Shown here: one piece after another, positions 34,302 to 46,347 of the stretch
Position numbering within the stretch: position 1 is the stretch's first letter
How the letters are laid out: each line of letters begins with the position of its first letter
DNA from: Nemophila menziesii
Taxonomy: Eukaryota; Streptophyta; Magnoliopsida; Boraginales; Hydrophyllaceae
Assembly (NCBI GenBank): GCA_029959085.1
Contig: JARWIR010000016.1
Coordinates: forward strand, 20,779,499-20,843,498
Direction of reading: 5' to 3'
DNA length: 64,000 nt
The notes under the pieces: model-generated
Told to the model about the DNA's origin: nothing
What the model saw: the letters and a program-made list of their open reading frames with translations, nothing else
Database searches by the model: none
Program-made: the position numbers and the translations under genes

Positions 34302-36227
34302 TGGACCGACAATTGGTGGAGCCTAGTGCCTGATAAAATAACAATAACAAAAGCACACACGCTAGAAGAACGGCGAGAAACTCTCTACAAGTGCACATAT
34401 CGTTCGCAAGTAATAATTATATAAATAAAAGTTCGTTCTCAGAGATTTATCGGTTAGCACAAACTCATGTTCAAATACAAGCATAGATGAGATTATTCGT
34501 GTAACTAAAACATAAATTAAAAGGAATAGTTGTTTGGTTTTGTATTTAATAACTAAATTCAGGAAATATCATTAAACTAATGAATGCAAATAAAAATGAT
34601 TAAGAATGGAGATAAGATATAACTTAGGTTCGTAATTATTTACCTATCTTACTAAATCTTTATTCAATGTATAAGGGTGAATTGAGCAATATATAAGTAG
34701 CTCAGATTATATAATTCTTCTAACTCTCATCAGGGTACCTTAAAAGAAAATTTCAACATAAGTAGGTGACTCGGGTAAGGGCACCCTAAACAATGATCGG
34801 TGGGTAATATCTAACCCTAATGACTATCTAGTTAGGCAAGTCCGTCAGGATCACTGCGCATACTAGACGATTATGAACTATTTTCATCCCTAAACCCCCC
34901 CTCAGGGTGTCTTTATAGGTAACTTAGGTCAAACTCGAGGTATACATGATATAGCAAGTTTAATTAAATCCATCTATGGCACAGTTATATAGCCATGCTC
35001 AAATCAATTAAAAGTAATTCCCAAATAGCATTAAAATAACAATGACTATCTAACTACTATGAAGGTAATTATATACGGTTGCAATCTACAAAGAAAACAG
35101 ACTATAAATCAAACACATAGACAGATAAATAAAACATGAATTCAATTTAAAACATATAATTCCCAAATTAGATAGATGTCAATCAAAACTAGGGTTCATA
35201 CATATATGTTAAAACTCAAGCTAAATTTATTTAATTCATACTAAGAAAGAAAATATAACAATTATAGAATTGAAGGTTGAAGAAGACATAATTAATGCAC
35301 AACTCCTTCCAAACTTCTATTCTTGTGTTGTAGCTTCTTCCTGGCCTAAGGAGTGGCCAAGGATGATTTTCTTATGATAAGAGGGTGTATTTATAGGGTA
35401 TAGGGAACCCTAAAACGTTTCTTGGAGTATAAGGTAGGTATTGGACTCCAAGCCCAACTCATATTCGTAACCCTAGAATATAGAAAAGGTAAGATTTTGA
35501 TGTTGTTTTATTTTGGCCGTAACGGATTCAATTCTTATCCGTTTCACGCGTTCCAATAGTCGAAACTGATTGTCTTGGAAAGCTCTTTAACTTTGATGTT
35601 GACCATTCTTCCAAATTCCTATCCAATTTCCATATTTGTTTTGGCCCTTTTGTGGTCGTGGCTGCTGGAATTCAGATTTATTTGGCAACTTTATCTTTTC
35701 TTTTTTCATATTTCTTGTCTTTATCTCCAATTTCCATGTTTATCCTCTTTCTTTTATCTCTTAGAATTAACTTGGCCTCTAATTAATTACCATATATCTT
35801 TAAAGCTTCCCACTAAATAAACAATTAAACCCAATATGCTCTAAAAAAATAAATAATTAAATTAAGACACGAAATAGGAAAGTGTACTAAATCGTGAGAA
35901 AATTGACCTATAACCTAATAAATACATCTTGACAACTTTTTCTTTCCTATTTTATCTCTACTTCATTTGTTCTCCAATTTCCATCCATATCTTCCTTCCT
36001 TATCTCATTATTATTTATTTGGCATCTAATTAATTTACATATATCTTTAAACCTTACACTTAACAAACAAATTAAATCAAATATGCTTTAAAAATAATAA
36101 ATCATCAAATCAAGATAAGAAATAAGAAAATACTAACGTATGAATTAAAATCTATAACTAAATGCTCAAATACATCTAAAATGATGTGTCCAACCTAGAT
36201 TAATTCATCACAAGTAGGGAGATATCA
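34302..36227 (-). repeat. Athila-2 3' LTR
   Basis: 1,926 bp. On the minus strand it starts TGATATCTCC directly after a polypurine-like tract and ends ...CCACCAATTGTCGGTCCA. The end is set there because the copy at 3448 shares those bases. It contains the TATA equivalent (TATTTATA on plus near 35390) and GTCAGGGTG/CCGTCAGGATC blocks like the Athila-1 hairpins. AT-rich, without genes. Confidence 0.8.
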
Positions 36228-36294
36228 AGATCCCCAACTCGAAGTTGTATCGTCCCGGTACAATAAAGATAAAAACAAAGGGTAATCAAGTAAT

Positions 36295-36327
36295 AGAAGA
36301 AGAAGAAGAAGAAGAAGAAGAAGAAGA
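36295..36327. repeat. (GAA)n microsatellite
   Basis: About 11 units inside the Athila-2 spacer. Confidence 0.9.
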
Positions 36328-37198
36328 CGACACAATGAATGATATTAGAGCATAATATCTAAAAAGTCTCATGTAGTAATTCTAAAGAAATAATGCACAC
36401 ATACGCTTAATATACACATAATCAACAATCAATAAATTCCAAGTCCAGATTAACTTCGCAATGCCAGAAGGAAAGGTCTTCAACTCAATTTGTATCAATG
36501 GCTATAGGTTGATCATATGTCCTAATATAGTATTCAATGGTCCACTCACCTATGCCCTAATTGTTCCATTGTTCCTCCACCAAGTAGTTAGAAATCCTAA
36601 GGTATTTATGGTTATAACGTGGCTTATGGACGGTATGATATATTTGGATAAAGAAAAGTGAGCTTTGGCTCTCTCCTCACATTCCATCAACGAATCTCCC
36701 TAGATATTGAGTTTCACTCGACGATGTTCTCACTCAACCCAATTTTGATGCTTTTATTTGCATTCCCAAATAACCCAATAAAAACCTTTTCGTGATGATT
36801 ACATAACAAATTCAACTTTACTGGTCCAAATATTTTCAATCTTTTGGATATTTCTTTTTTGTTCTTTTGATATCTAGCTATGACTCGCTTTTTAATTTGA
36901 GATATCATGCTACTTTTTCATATAATAATTTTCTTTTCTTTTCATAACCTTTTTCATTCACTTTTACCCCGGCAGGGTTACAATAATAAACTCTTTATCA
37001 TCAATAATATCACAATTACAATTTTCCAGTCCCATGTTTCCCAATGATGAAACCCACCACCCCAAACTCAAGCTCTAAAACAACTTGTCTCAGGTTTTGC
37101 AATTCGAGTGTGGGTCATATAGATAAGTTCTATAAACTAAGGGATATGGCTTATAATGTGGTTAAATAAAAGGATTTAGAAAGGCCCAGAGGAGCTAA

Positions 37199-37301
<103 letters not shown>

Positions 37302-37812
37302 CGAATAAAAGGGTGAGAAAGCTAAAAAGGCTTCAAGTGGCTTAAATATGAAAGAACTGCCTTATTCACTTTTCTAACTACCAGATTTTATTACTTTTTC
37401 ACTATTAGTTCATAGATAAGTGGATTATCAACTAATTTTAAACCTCGCATTCTGCACACCAATTAACTCTCGCTATGTACCAACTTGACACTTCATACGC
37501 ATTGCTCATTAATATTCCCTATCTTTTACTTCCTGTTTTCATATACATGCATACTAAACATATTTGTGACACTGTTCAAAAACTTACTACTTACTATCAT
37601 TCACTTAATTAAAACATGCTCATTAGGTACATTCACCATATTCTATGCCAATTCAACCCTAAATATTTTAATTTTTTTGCAAAAAACATAAAGGAAGATG
37701 AGGACAACGAATCCCCACCCCCAACTCAAAAGTGAGCTGTGTCCCCACGACTCAAAAAGGACTCAATAAAGCAATAAAATTTAAAATAAACTAAACTAAT
37801 GCATACAAGCAA

Positions 37813-38283
37813 TTAAGGAGAATAATTAGAACGGGGTACCTGGCATAAAGCATCTTTTGCAGTTCCTCTTCCGAAGAAAGGATCTTCATCCATATCCAAG
37901 TCTTTTGTTATTTCGTTTATTACATTATCTATCCTCATAATTTCCTTCCAGCAGGCGCTGAAATATCTTTTTAAATTATCGACCTCTTCCATTAACTTAA
38001 CTGCCCATGCTGGTGGTGTGGATACACTTTCAAAATTTTCATTAAGATTTGAAGATGAACCTTGATCATGGATTGGTGTCTTTGCTTTAGGCTTTGGTGG
38101 TACACTCATTCTAGTTGTTAATTTCCTTCGTAGTGGTTGTGATGTTGCCTCTATCTTTGGTTTCTTTCCAATAGGCTCATCAAGATCAATGGCCTTTTCT
38201 CTTGTAGCTCTGGGCAAATTCTTGTTCTTCCCTAAGATTGAACGCTTCCTCTTGTAATTTATAGCATCCGTTCTATTTGTCAT
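37813..38283 (-). CDS. Athila-2 short env-like ORF, central domain missing
   Basis: 156 codons, open. The N-terminus MTNRTDAINYKRKRSILGKN matches the start of the Athila-1 env-like ORF (MTNRTDSMCNYRRN...), followed by a basic linker. The globular plant-transposon-protein-like domain of Athila-1 is absent; the ORF goes straight to a helical C-terminus (AVKLMEEVDNLKRYFSACWK, INEITKDLDMDEDP). Sequence after the stop matches the Athila-1 3' spacer (GAGTCGTGGGGACAC), so the homologous end is reached. Either an internal deletion kept the frame or this is a naturally short version. The openness of the frame in a damaged element is notable. Confidence 0.65.
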   Translation of the reverse strand: MTNRTDAINYKRKRSILGKNKNLPRATREKAIDLDEPIGKKPKIEATSQPLRRKLTTRMSVPPKPKAKTPIHDQGSSSNLNENFESVSTPPAWAVKLMEEVDNLKRYFSACWKEIMRIDNVINEITKDLDMDEDPFFGRGTAKDALCQVPRSNYSP

Positions 38284-38669
38284 CTCTGATTAACCCACAA
38301 CTCAAGTTACATCAAGTGTAGAATAAAGTTATTAAACATTGGTGTGGTTTGAGTTTGTTGCTTGGATGAATGATTAAATATGGTAGAAGAAGGTTTACTT
38401 GAATTGTGTTGGAAGAACTCTTGAAAGCTTGATTATGTTGATGGTTTTTTATGGTGTGGTGTAATAAGTTTGATGAAGAATATGTGTTTATGGAAGATGG
38501 AGGAAAGAATTAATGATGTTTTTGTGTTTATGTGAAGGTTTAATCAAGCTTCAAGGTGTTTTTATAGGGATTGGGTTTGAAAAATTCGTGTTGGGAAGGT
38601 TGGAGTAGGCTAGGGTAAGCTTTTATAAGGTAGGAAGTTGATTAGGGCAAGAATTCCTTCACAACCCGC
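38284..38669 (-). other. Athila-2 leader upstream of the short env-like ORF
   Basis: AT-rich, about 390 bp between the GC-palindrome array and the ORF start, as in Athila-1. No ORF. Confidence 0.5.
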
Positions 38670-38990
38670 CTCAGACCGGTATGCCAGTGATCTCGGCCGG
38701 TAAGCCGGTGCTGACGTTATCCACACTGTGTCGTCAAATGAGACCACGCTTTCGCTATCCTCCCCTCGGCATTGCACCTGATTTCATGACCGTCACAAAG
38801 GTTTTGGCTGGGCCGGTAAACCGAGCATTTCGGCCGGCATATGCCGGGCAAATTTTTACTTCATACCGTGTTGCACGAGTGCCGACACGGTTTTGTTACC
38901 TATCTCTCGGCATTGTACCCAATTTCCTCACCGTCACGACGGTTTTCCTCCTCACCGGTATACCGGCCATTTCGGCCGGCTAGCCGGTCT
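38670..38990 (-). repeat. GC-palindrome array of Athila-2
   Basis: Repeated GGCCGGTAAGCCGG, GGCCGGCATATGCCGG and GGCCGGCTAGCCGG-type blocks, roughly 130 bp apart. Position and motif class match the Athila-1 array, but the spacer sequence is diverged. Confidence 0.75.
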
Positions 38991-39095
38991 GATGGTCAGA
39001 ATTTTCCAATTTTTCCCGTTTGACCCCAAACTCGTTTCCTGTCCAATAACACACTACCTTTCTATTATATTAGCTTGTGAATACATTAAAAAATA

Positions 39096-39387
39096 GGATT
39101 AATGCCCAAGAAACCCCTCAAGTTAGAAATAATTCCCCCTCACCCCAACCATCATTTTTTTGCCCATAAAAGGCACCATGCATTTTCCTTTTTCCTTTTT
39201 TGGTCTATAAAAAGAGTCGTTGAGTTATATAAAGCTTCCCAGAATTCAAATTTTGAGTTATGGGAAGCTTCCTAGAACTCAGATGTTGAGTTTTGGGAAG
39301 CTTCCCATAACTCATTGTTCTTTAAAAGAGACTGTGCCTTTTACGGGATAGTGGATAAGGCTGTATGGGTTTATTGAGCATTAACCC
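39096..39387. mobile_element. hAT-size MITE with 8-bp duplication
   Basis: 292 bp. The ends GGATTAATGCCCAAGAAACCCC and GGGTTTATTGAGCATTAACCC are inverted repeats of about 20 bp with a few mismatches. AAAAAATA is duplicated at 39088-39095 and 39388-39395, the size made by hAT transposases. The middle holds inverted copies of GAGTTATGGGAAGCTTCC (39228-39320). No ORF. Confidence 0.8.
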
Positions 39388-39547
39388 AAAAAATAATTGT
39401 ATCCTTATACCTTTAGAAAAAAAGTTTTCTCTAGGATAGAACAGGGTCAATGCCTTGTATCAGCCACTTTGTTCTTTTCCTCCTCTTGGGGGGATCCCTT
39501 TCCTTTATTATCTTTTCTTCCTTCCGGAACGAGTAACGGTCACGCCG

Positions 39548-42101
39548 ATGTCTAGGAAGGGGCGGATTCCGCCGCGCAACCACCACCGATGCCGAATTCT
39601 TCAACCAGAACCAAGGTGCGCACGAAAGCAATTGGTCCAAAAATTTTGTCCTCCTTGTCGGCGACACCAAGTGCCAAAATTAATCCTTTAAAAGAAAAGT
39701 CTAAGAGCGTAAAGAGGCTTTCCATAAAACGACTCAAAATCTCTGGGGAACAAGGGCAGGCCGATGATATTGTCGCATTTTCAGCGAAGGGTGATCAAGA
39801 AGCAGGGGCACAACGATCTTCTAAGAGGGCTCTCAATTATGTTAATAGAGATGACCTCTCTCCTGTGTCTGGAAATGAGAATGGGGGTGAAAGAATGAGT
39901 ATAATTTTAGTATTAGAGAGACAGAGAATAAGGGAGACGACACAATAGTAAGACACCCCGAAGTGGCAATGTTGACCATTAGGAAAAATCCGACCTTTGC
40001 TAATGATCCGGGACACGCGAGAAGAACTCTTCAGTCAGGAGATACTGAAAATCATAAGGAAGGAAACTGGAGGATGACTTACCAAACCGACACACAGGAG
40101 ATCAGCAATTCAGGTAATACCATGTCTATGGTGAATACTAAGGTTAATACGGGTGTTTCCATTGCAGGTACTAATACTAAAAGCCATAACGTTGGAGATG
40201 GGAAAGTTGAGAGGGTACCTTTAGTTGTTGAAATCAGTAGTGGAAGAGCAAGATCATTTCTGGATACTATTAGAGATGCAACAGGTGGGACACCAATACA
40301 AGAGGAGAACTCGAATGTTAATAAGGAGAACATAAGTAACACAAACGCAGCTGGGTTAGGTAATATCGCGGGGAGCTTTGAAATGGAGGACAATATTCTA
40401 ACGGAGGATACAACGTCTCCACAATTGATAAGAACAACGGAACAAAAACTCTGAGGGTGTAAGGTATGGCAAAGAACTCTTATCATATGGCTACTAGGTT
40501 ACAATGTTGGTTTCAAGTATTTATTCAATAAGTTAAACCAAATTTGGTCTCCGAAAGCGCGTCAGGACTTAGTAGAAGTAGGGTTTGGGTATTTCTTGGA
40601 CCAATTTACGAGCCCTGAGGACTATGAGAAAGCCTTGAGTGGGGGTCCGTGGATGATATTAGATAGATATTTGGTAGTGCGACCATGGGATCCGTATTTC
40701 ATGCCTCAAGACACCCTGATACTTAGAACTACTGTATGGGTACGATTGACATGGATACCTTTAATAAATTACAGAAAGAGATCCTTACTTCTATAGGAAA
40801 TCTAATTGGGAAAATGGTCCGCGTGGACCCGTTTACGAAGTCAAGGGCTCGAGGTAATTTTGCGCACATCGTGGTGGAGGTGGAGCTTGATAAACCTCTT
40901 CTTCCAATTATCCGTATACAGAAACACCTACAAAAGGTTGAATATGAAGGGCTACATCTAGTCTGTTTCGGTTGTGGTAATTCATGCATCTTAAGGAGAA
41001 TTGTGGAATTCCGATTGAAGAAACAGTGGATGTGCATGGTAATAGGACAGGGGGAGGGGCGAATATGGAACCCTTGACCGTGGGTGCGCATGGTAATAGA
41101 AGATGCTCTTGTATATGGTGAATGGATGAAAGTTGAACGTGCTAAAGGTCTCCCACGAGTGAATGGGGGATTTCAACAACAGAGAACGAATCAGAAGGGT
41201 AGTAGTGTAGAAGGTAAGAAATCAGGGATGACACTGAGTAAAAAAAAGAATGCTCCAAATATCGAGTGAGCAAGAGGTTCGAGGTATGAAGTATTAGCGT
41301 CTTTGAATAAGGACGAGGGTAGTCGAAGTGGCAAAAGAGAAGGGGATAGGGTGTGATTGTGGGTACCTTTACTGAGAAGGGAACTGATAATAAAAGTGGA
41401 AGAGATAGCGCAAATGCAGGAGGTAAGAATTTGTCACATAGGGTGATTGATTCCTTGTCCAACGATGTGGAGGGGGATTTTTTAAGTTCGAACAAGCAAA
41501 AGGTATTGGACGAGGATTTAGTTGGGACAACGCAGACACGCAAGGAGAGAAATAAACAGAAGAGGAAGAATTTGAGAACTGAGAGTAGTGAGGTCGTGAT
41601 CGGAGGCGTTGGTTTAGTGCGTGGGGAAATTAGAGATATGGGGCGTCATGAGGTTACTGATAGGGTTAAAATGAGACGATAGTGTGGGATGAAATCATAG
41701 TGGCGCTAGGCGATTTGGAAGGTAACGGTTGTGTTGTGGTTAGTTCGAATGGTAGCAGGGACCTATTGGCAATTAATGAAATTTTAGGGAAAGGTCAGCA
41801 AGTAGCTCAGCAGGTGAGCATGCGCGAGTCTTCAAGGTGTGGAAAAGTAGTTTCTTTGCGTGAACCTTGGCCTGAGGAGGTACATGTCACGTGGAACGTT
41901 CCACCAGTGGCCTCTAGCGAACTGCAGCAACAGATGGACCAGCCATCAGTAGAACCCACTGCAGAACCTGTTCTAGGAGATCTACATCAGCTCGGGAAGA
42001 AATCTTGGAAACATGGGGGAAATATTGGGAATGAGTCAGTGGAGAGCTTTCAATTGGCAAAAATTCTAGCTCCACCTGATGCTAGTTTGGGTTGTGCATA
42101 G
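39548..42101 (+). pseudogene. LINE-C ORF1, broken
   Basis: Homologous along its length to LINE-A ORF1. Pieces: 39589-39948 (KSVKRLSIKRLKISG), 39963-40454 (GRARSFLDTIRDATGG), a TGA at 40452 where LINE-A has Arg, DUF4283 (GGPWMILDRYLVVRPWDPYF), a shift near 40780, then IGKMVRVDPFTKSRARGNF. The zinc knuckle is broken by a one-base deletion (CFGCG then out of frame, about 40965-41010). A polar tail in several frames runs to 42101. A frameshift also lies between ATG 39548 and 39589. Confidence 0.82.
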
Positions 42102-43017
42102 AGTCCCGATGAATTTGATGGAATGTGAGATAACAGGGGCAACGAATCCTGAAGTTACTGGTATGGATTGCAAGGAGGGAGAGTGTTTGACACTCACTAC
42201 GTTACAGTGACCTCATCTTGCATGTTTCAACCCCGGTTTGATCTTTCTAATTTTGTTCTTTGGAATCTCTTTTCTTTTGTAATTTTTGTATGGATAGTAC
42301 AACAAATAATCCTATAGGAGGCAATGGGTCTACTACTTATCACCCACTTAGCGTGTTATTTTGGAATTGTAGAGGGGCAACTAGTGACGATTTCAGACGC
42401 GCTTTTAAATACTTAAATGAACGACATAGACCTACTATAGCGATTATTGTTGAGACTAAGACATCTGAAGCTGAGTCAATAAAGATTATCAAGACGATTC
42501 GGATGGAGAAATACATTAGAGTCGAGGCGGTCGTCTGGAGGGATATGGGTCCTTTGGAATCAAACGGATTTATCGGTCTAACTTTTATCGGCGAACAAAC
42601 ATGTAATTAATTTAAGAATTTCGAAAAACTCATGTGTTTCTTGGATTTTTAGCAGTCTATGCTAGTACGAGGAGCTAGATCAGAGATTCACTTTGGGATT
42701 CATTAGAAAAGGCTTCAGATCATATACATGAACCATGGCTAGTAGTTGGAGATTTTAATCAGATAGCGGCCCTAGAGGATCAGATAAGTTGGTTTAAAGG
42801 CTCAAATCGTACTATGGTAAATTTTGAGAGATAGAGGGATCAATGCGGATTGGAGGACATTGGGTTTGTGGGTCCTAAATTTACATGGAGTGATTATTGG
42901 CGATCGGGCCTTCGTATTCTGAAGCGGTTGGACAGGGCATATGGCAATAGACTTTGGTATAACATTTTGGAGTATCTAAAGTAACTCATCTTCCGCGAGT
43001 ACATTCTGATCACGTGC

Positions 43018-44584
43018 TGGTGTCACCTAAGGTGTGTTAAAATAATAGATAAAATAAATTCAAAATAAACAACCTAGTCTAAACACAGTACTACAAGTAT
43101 TACAGGACGTATGCAAGTTTTAATGATAAGTAAATTCGTTACTCAGAGACTAAGAAAGCTAGAAAGAAATTATGCAAATATCAAGTGCAGATATAAAAGC
43201 TAGAAGAATTAATACGCAGAAATAAGAAACAATAGAAATTTTATTGGGTTTTGTAAATAGAAAATTAAACTAAATGAATTAAAAACATAAAATTAAATAA
43301 GAGAAATAAAGAGTATGAGAGTTTAGCTCGAGATATATCAAGTAATCCCCGCTAGCCTTGTTTATTCTACTCATGTAAGGGCGAATTATGTAGAATTGAA
43401 ATAACCAGGATTCTAAATTCCTCCCTACCCTCGTAAGGATGGACTAGGGTGGCGACCTCACAATGACGAGGGGACTTAAATAGAGTGCTCCTATGCCACT
43501 AGGTTCCTAAATGAGACTGGCCTTCTAATGATGATCGGTGGTTAAATCATACCCTAATGGTTATCTAGTTAGGCAAGCCCAGCAGGATCACTACCGCATA
43601 CTAGACATTTATGTGGTGTTTCAATAATTAGACACCCTTCTGGGTGAGCGTCTAACTACTATTAAGGTAATCCTATACGTTTGCAACCGCTAGGAAAACA
43701 GACAATAAATCAAAGCACATAAAACAGAGAATAAAACATTAATTCAGATTAAATAAAATGGTATCCCAAATTAAAATAGATGTAAAACAAGTCTAGGGTT
43801 CATACCCCTATGCTAAATCTCAAGCTAAAGTAAATTAGTTCATACAAGAGAAAGAAAAGAAAACAATTACAAAATTTAAGGCTTGTGAAGGCATGATGTC
43901 GTGTTCAGCTCCTTCCAGACTTCTCTTCTCTTGTTGTAAGCTTCTTCTTGACTTAAGGATTGACCAAGGATATGTTTATACTGATTAAAGGGTGTATTTA
44001 TAGGGTATAGGAAAACTTAAAACGTTTTCTTGAAGTGGAAGACAAGTATTGGACTTCTAGCCCAACTCAAATTCGTAACCCTAAAATATAGAAAAGGTAA
44101 TACACTGTTGTTGTTTTGTTTTGGCCGTTACTTCTTCAATACAACTCCGATTGACGTGTTCTTTATATTGAAACTGATCGTCTTGGAAATCTCTACAACT
44201 TTGCTTCAGACCATTCTTCCAAATTCCTAGCCGGTTTTGAGTTATGATCAATTTAATGGACGTAACTGCTGGAATTCAGATTTATTTGGCAACTTTATCT
44301 TTTCCCTTAATGTATTTCCTTCCTTTATCTCCAACTTGCATCATTATCTTCTTTCCTTTATCTCGTAGAATTGATTTGGCATCTAATTAATTACCATATA
44401 TCTTTAAAACTTCACAATTAACAAACAATTAAACCCAATATGCTCTAAAAGTAATAAATAATCAAATCAAGACAAGAAATAAGAAAACATAATAATATAA
44501 GTAGAAATCGACAATTAATTTATTAAATACACTTAAAATTATGTCTCTAACTAAGATTAAATCATCACAATTAGGGAGACATCA
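43018..44584 (-). mobile_element. Athila-like solo LTR 1 in LINE-C
   Basis: 1,567 bp. On the minus strand it starts TGATGTCTCCC and ends ...CTTAGGTGACACCA. CGTGC is duplicated at 43013-43017 and 44585-44589, and LINE-C ORF2 reads on across the join. It has the TATA equivalent (43995-44002) and a hairpin block ACACCCTTCTGGGTG near 43630. It is not the Athila-1 or Athila-2 family but clearly related. No internal sequence, so it is the product of LTR-LTR recombination. Confidence 0.92.
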
Positions 44585-44825
44585 CGTGCCGATTATCATT
44601 AACATAGCTACGCCGCCACTCTTGAGCCGAAGTAAGAAACGAATTCGATTTGAGGCGGCGTGGTGTCTTCATGAGGGGTTCTTAAAGGTTGTGGAGCAAA
44701 CTTGGGTAACAGAAGGAAAAGATCTTGGGGAAAACATTGAGGTTATGAGGAAAGAATTGGAGGTATTTGGTGATATATTTAGGAAGAAAAAGAGATTACT
44801 AGCAAGAATCGCAGGTATTCAAAAG

Positions 44826-46347
44826 TGGTGGGGGCAAAGGTGTGATAAATAAATAGATAAATAAAGATAATACTAAAGAGAACACACCCTTGAGAACCAT
44901 TGAGAACCACGGAACTCACTGCAAGTATCACAGATCGTTTGCAAGTTTTAATGATAAGTCAAGTTCGTTCCCAGGGATTGTATCTGTTAGATCTATTTAT
45001 ATTTAACAAGCGTAGATGAATTTATATGTTTAAAATAATATATAATAAGAGGAATAAATATCTGATATGGAATAAACAAATATGAATACAGATAAATAAA
45101 TATGAATGTAAGTCTAATAGATTAGGATTACTAATATGAGTCTATTTTACTAAGTTGTTATTCTAACCTGTCACAGATTAAGCATTATATATTAACCAGA
45201 ATTCTAAATTCTACCTAGCCTCTATTAGGCTTAGGAGCAACCTCTCCATTATCAAGTAATGATTGGTGATTAAATCAAACCTTTATGGCTATCTAGTTAG
45301 GCAAGGGATCAAAACTAGACGATTATGTGGTGTTGTCGATAACTAAGAATAATCCTAAGATTGGTCAAATATAGGGTTGTAACAATAAGTCAAAACACAT
45401 ATAACAATATACGCCAAGCTCAATCAATTAAAATAACAATAGTATTTATGAAATTAAAGACAAAATAATAACCCAACAATTAAAAGTAAAACTTACAGAA
45501 TAAAAGCTTAGATATATGGTTGAGAATAGATCTATAGCTAATTACCCTAAATATAGAGAAGGTGAGATGTAGAAGAGGAGTTTGTCACTCTCCAACTTCT
45601 TCTTCTTGTCTTCCTCTATAGGTCAGCTTGCTTCTTGGATGAATAGCTTGATACTAAGGATGAATAATAAATATAAAGACTAAGCTATTATTTAAAACTA
45701 AGAAAATACAAGTAAGGACTAAGCCTAAGCTTGAAACTGAGAAAGGACATGTTTACAATGGTAAGAGGGTGTATTTATAGGTGTCTTGGAAGCCCTAATT
45801 CGTTTTCTTGAAGTAGAAGTAAGTGGTGGACTCCAAGCCCAACTCTAATTCGTATGGAAATAAAGATAATTACTGCTGACTTGTTTTAATCATATCTTCT
45901 TCGTTATTGGTCGGTTTTTAGCCGATAATATACCAAAAGAATCCTCACGAAATTATCTAAGTCCTTATGAAAGGAATCTTCCAAAATCGGCTCGGTTTTG
46001 GAGTTATCACCACTTCTTTAGACGTAGCTGCATAAATTCAAATTTAAGGCAGCTTTTCCTTTTCCATAATTTTAGCTTTTCTTTCCTTATCTCCAATTAC
46101 CATGCTTATCTCTTTCCATATCTTGTAGTCTTTGACTTGGAATCTAATTAATCTCCATAATTATCTTTAAAGCTTCACACTAAATAAATAATTAAACCCA
46201 ATATGCTCTAAAAATATTATTTTACTAGATTAAGACTCAAAATAGGAAAGTGCACTATTTCTTAAGAAAATCGACTAGAAGACTTCCTAAATCACTAAAA
46301 ATGATGTCTCATCTTAACATAAATCTATCACAAATGAGGAGACATCA
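44826..46347 (-). mobile_element. Athila-like solo LTR 2 in LINE-C
   Basis: 1,522 bp. Minus strand TGATGTCTCC...CACCA; AAAAG duplicated at 44821-44825 and 46348-46352. It shares layout with solo LTR 1 (TAGTTAGGCAAG block, TATTTATAGG TATA equivalent near 45775) but is diverged and lacks the clear GACGGGG-type hairpins. It lies 241 bp from solo LTR 1 in the same orientation. Confidence 0.92.

Noticed and set aside
39431..39737. Minus-strand frames opposite LINE-C ORF1
   Set aside because: Shadows of the LINE coding strand.
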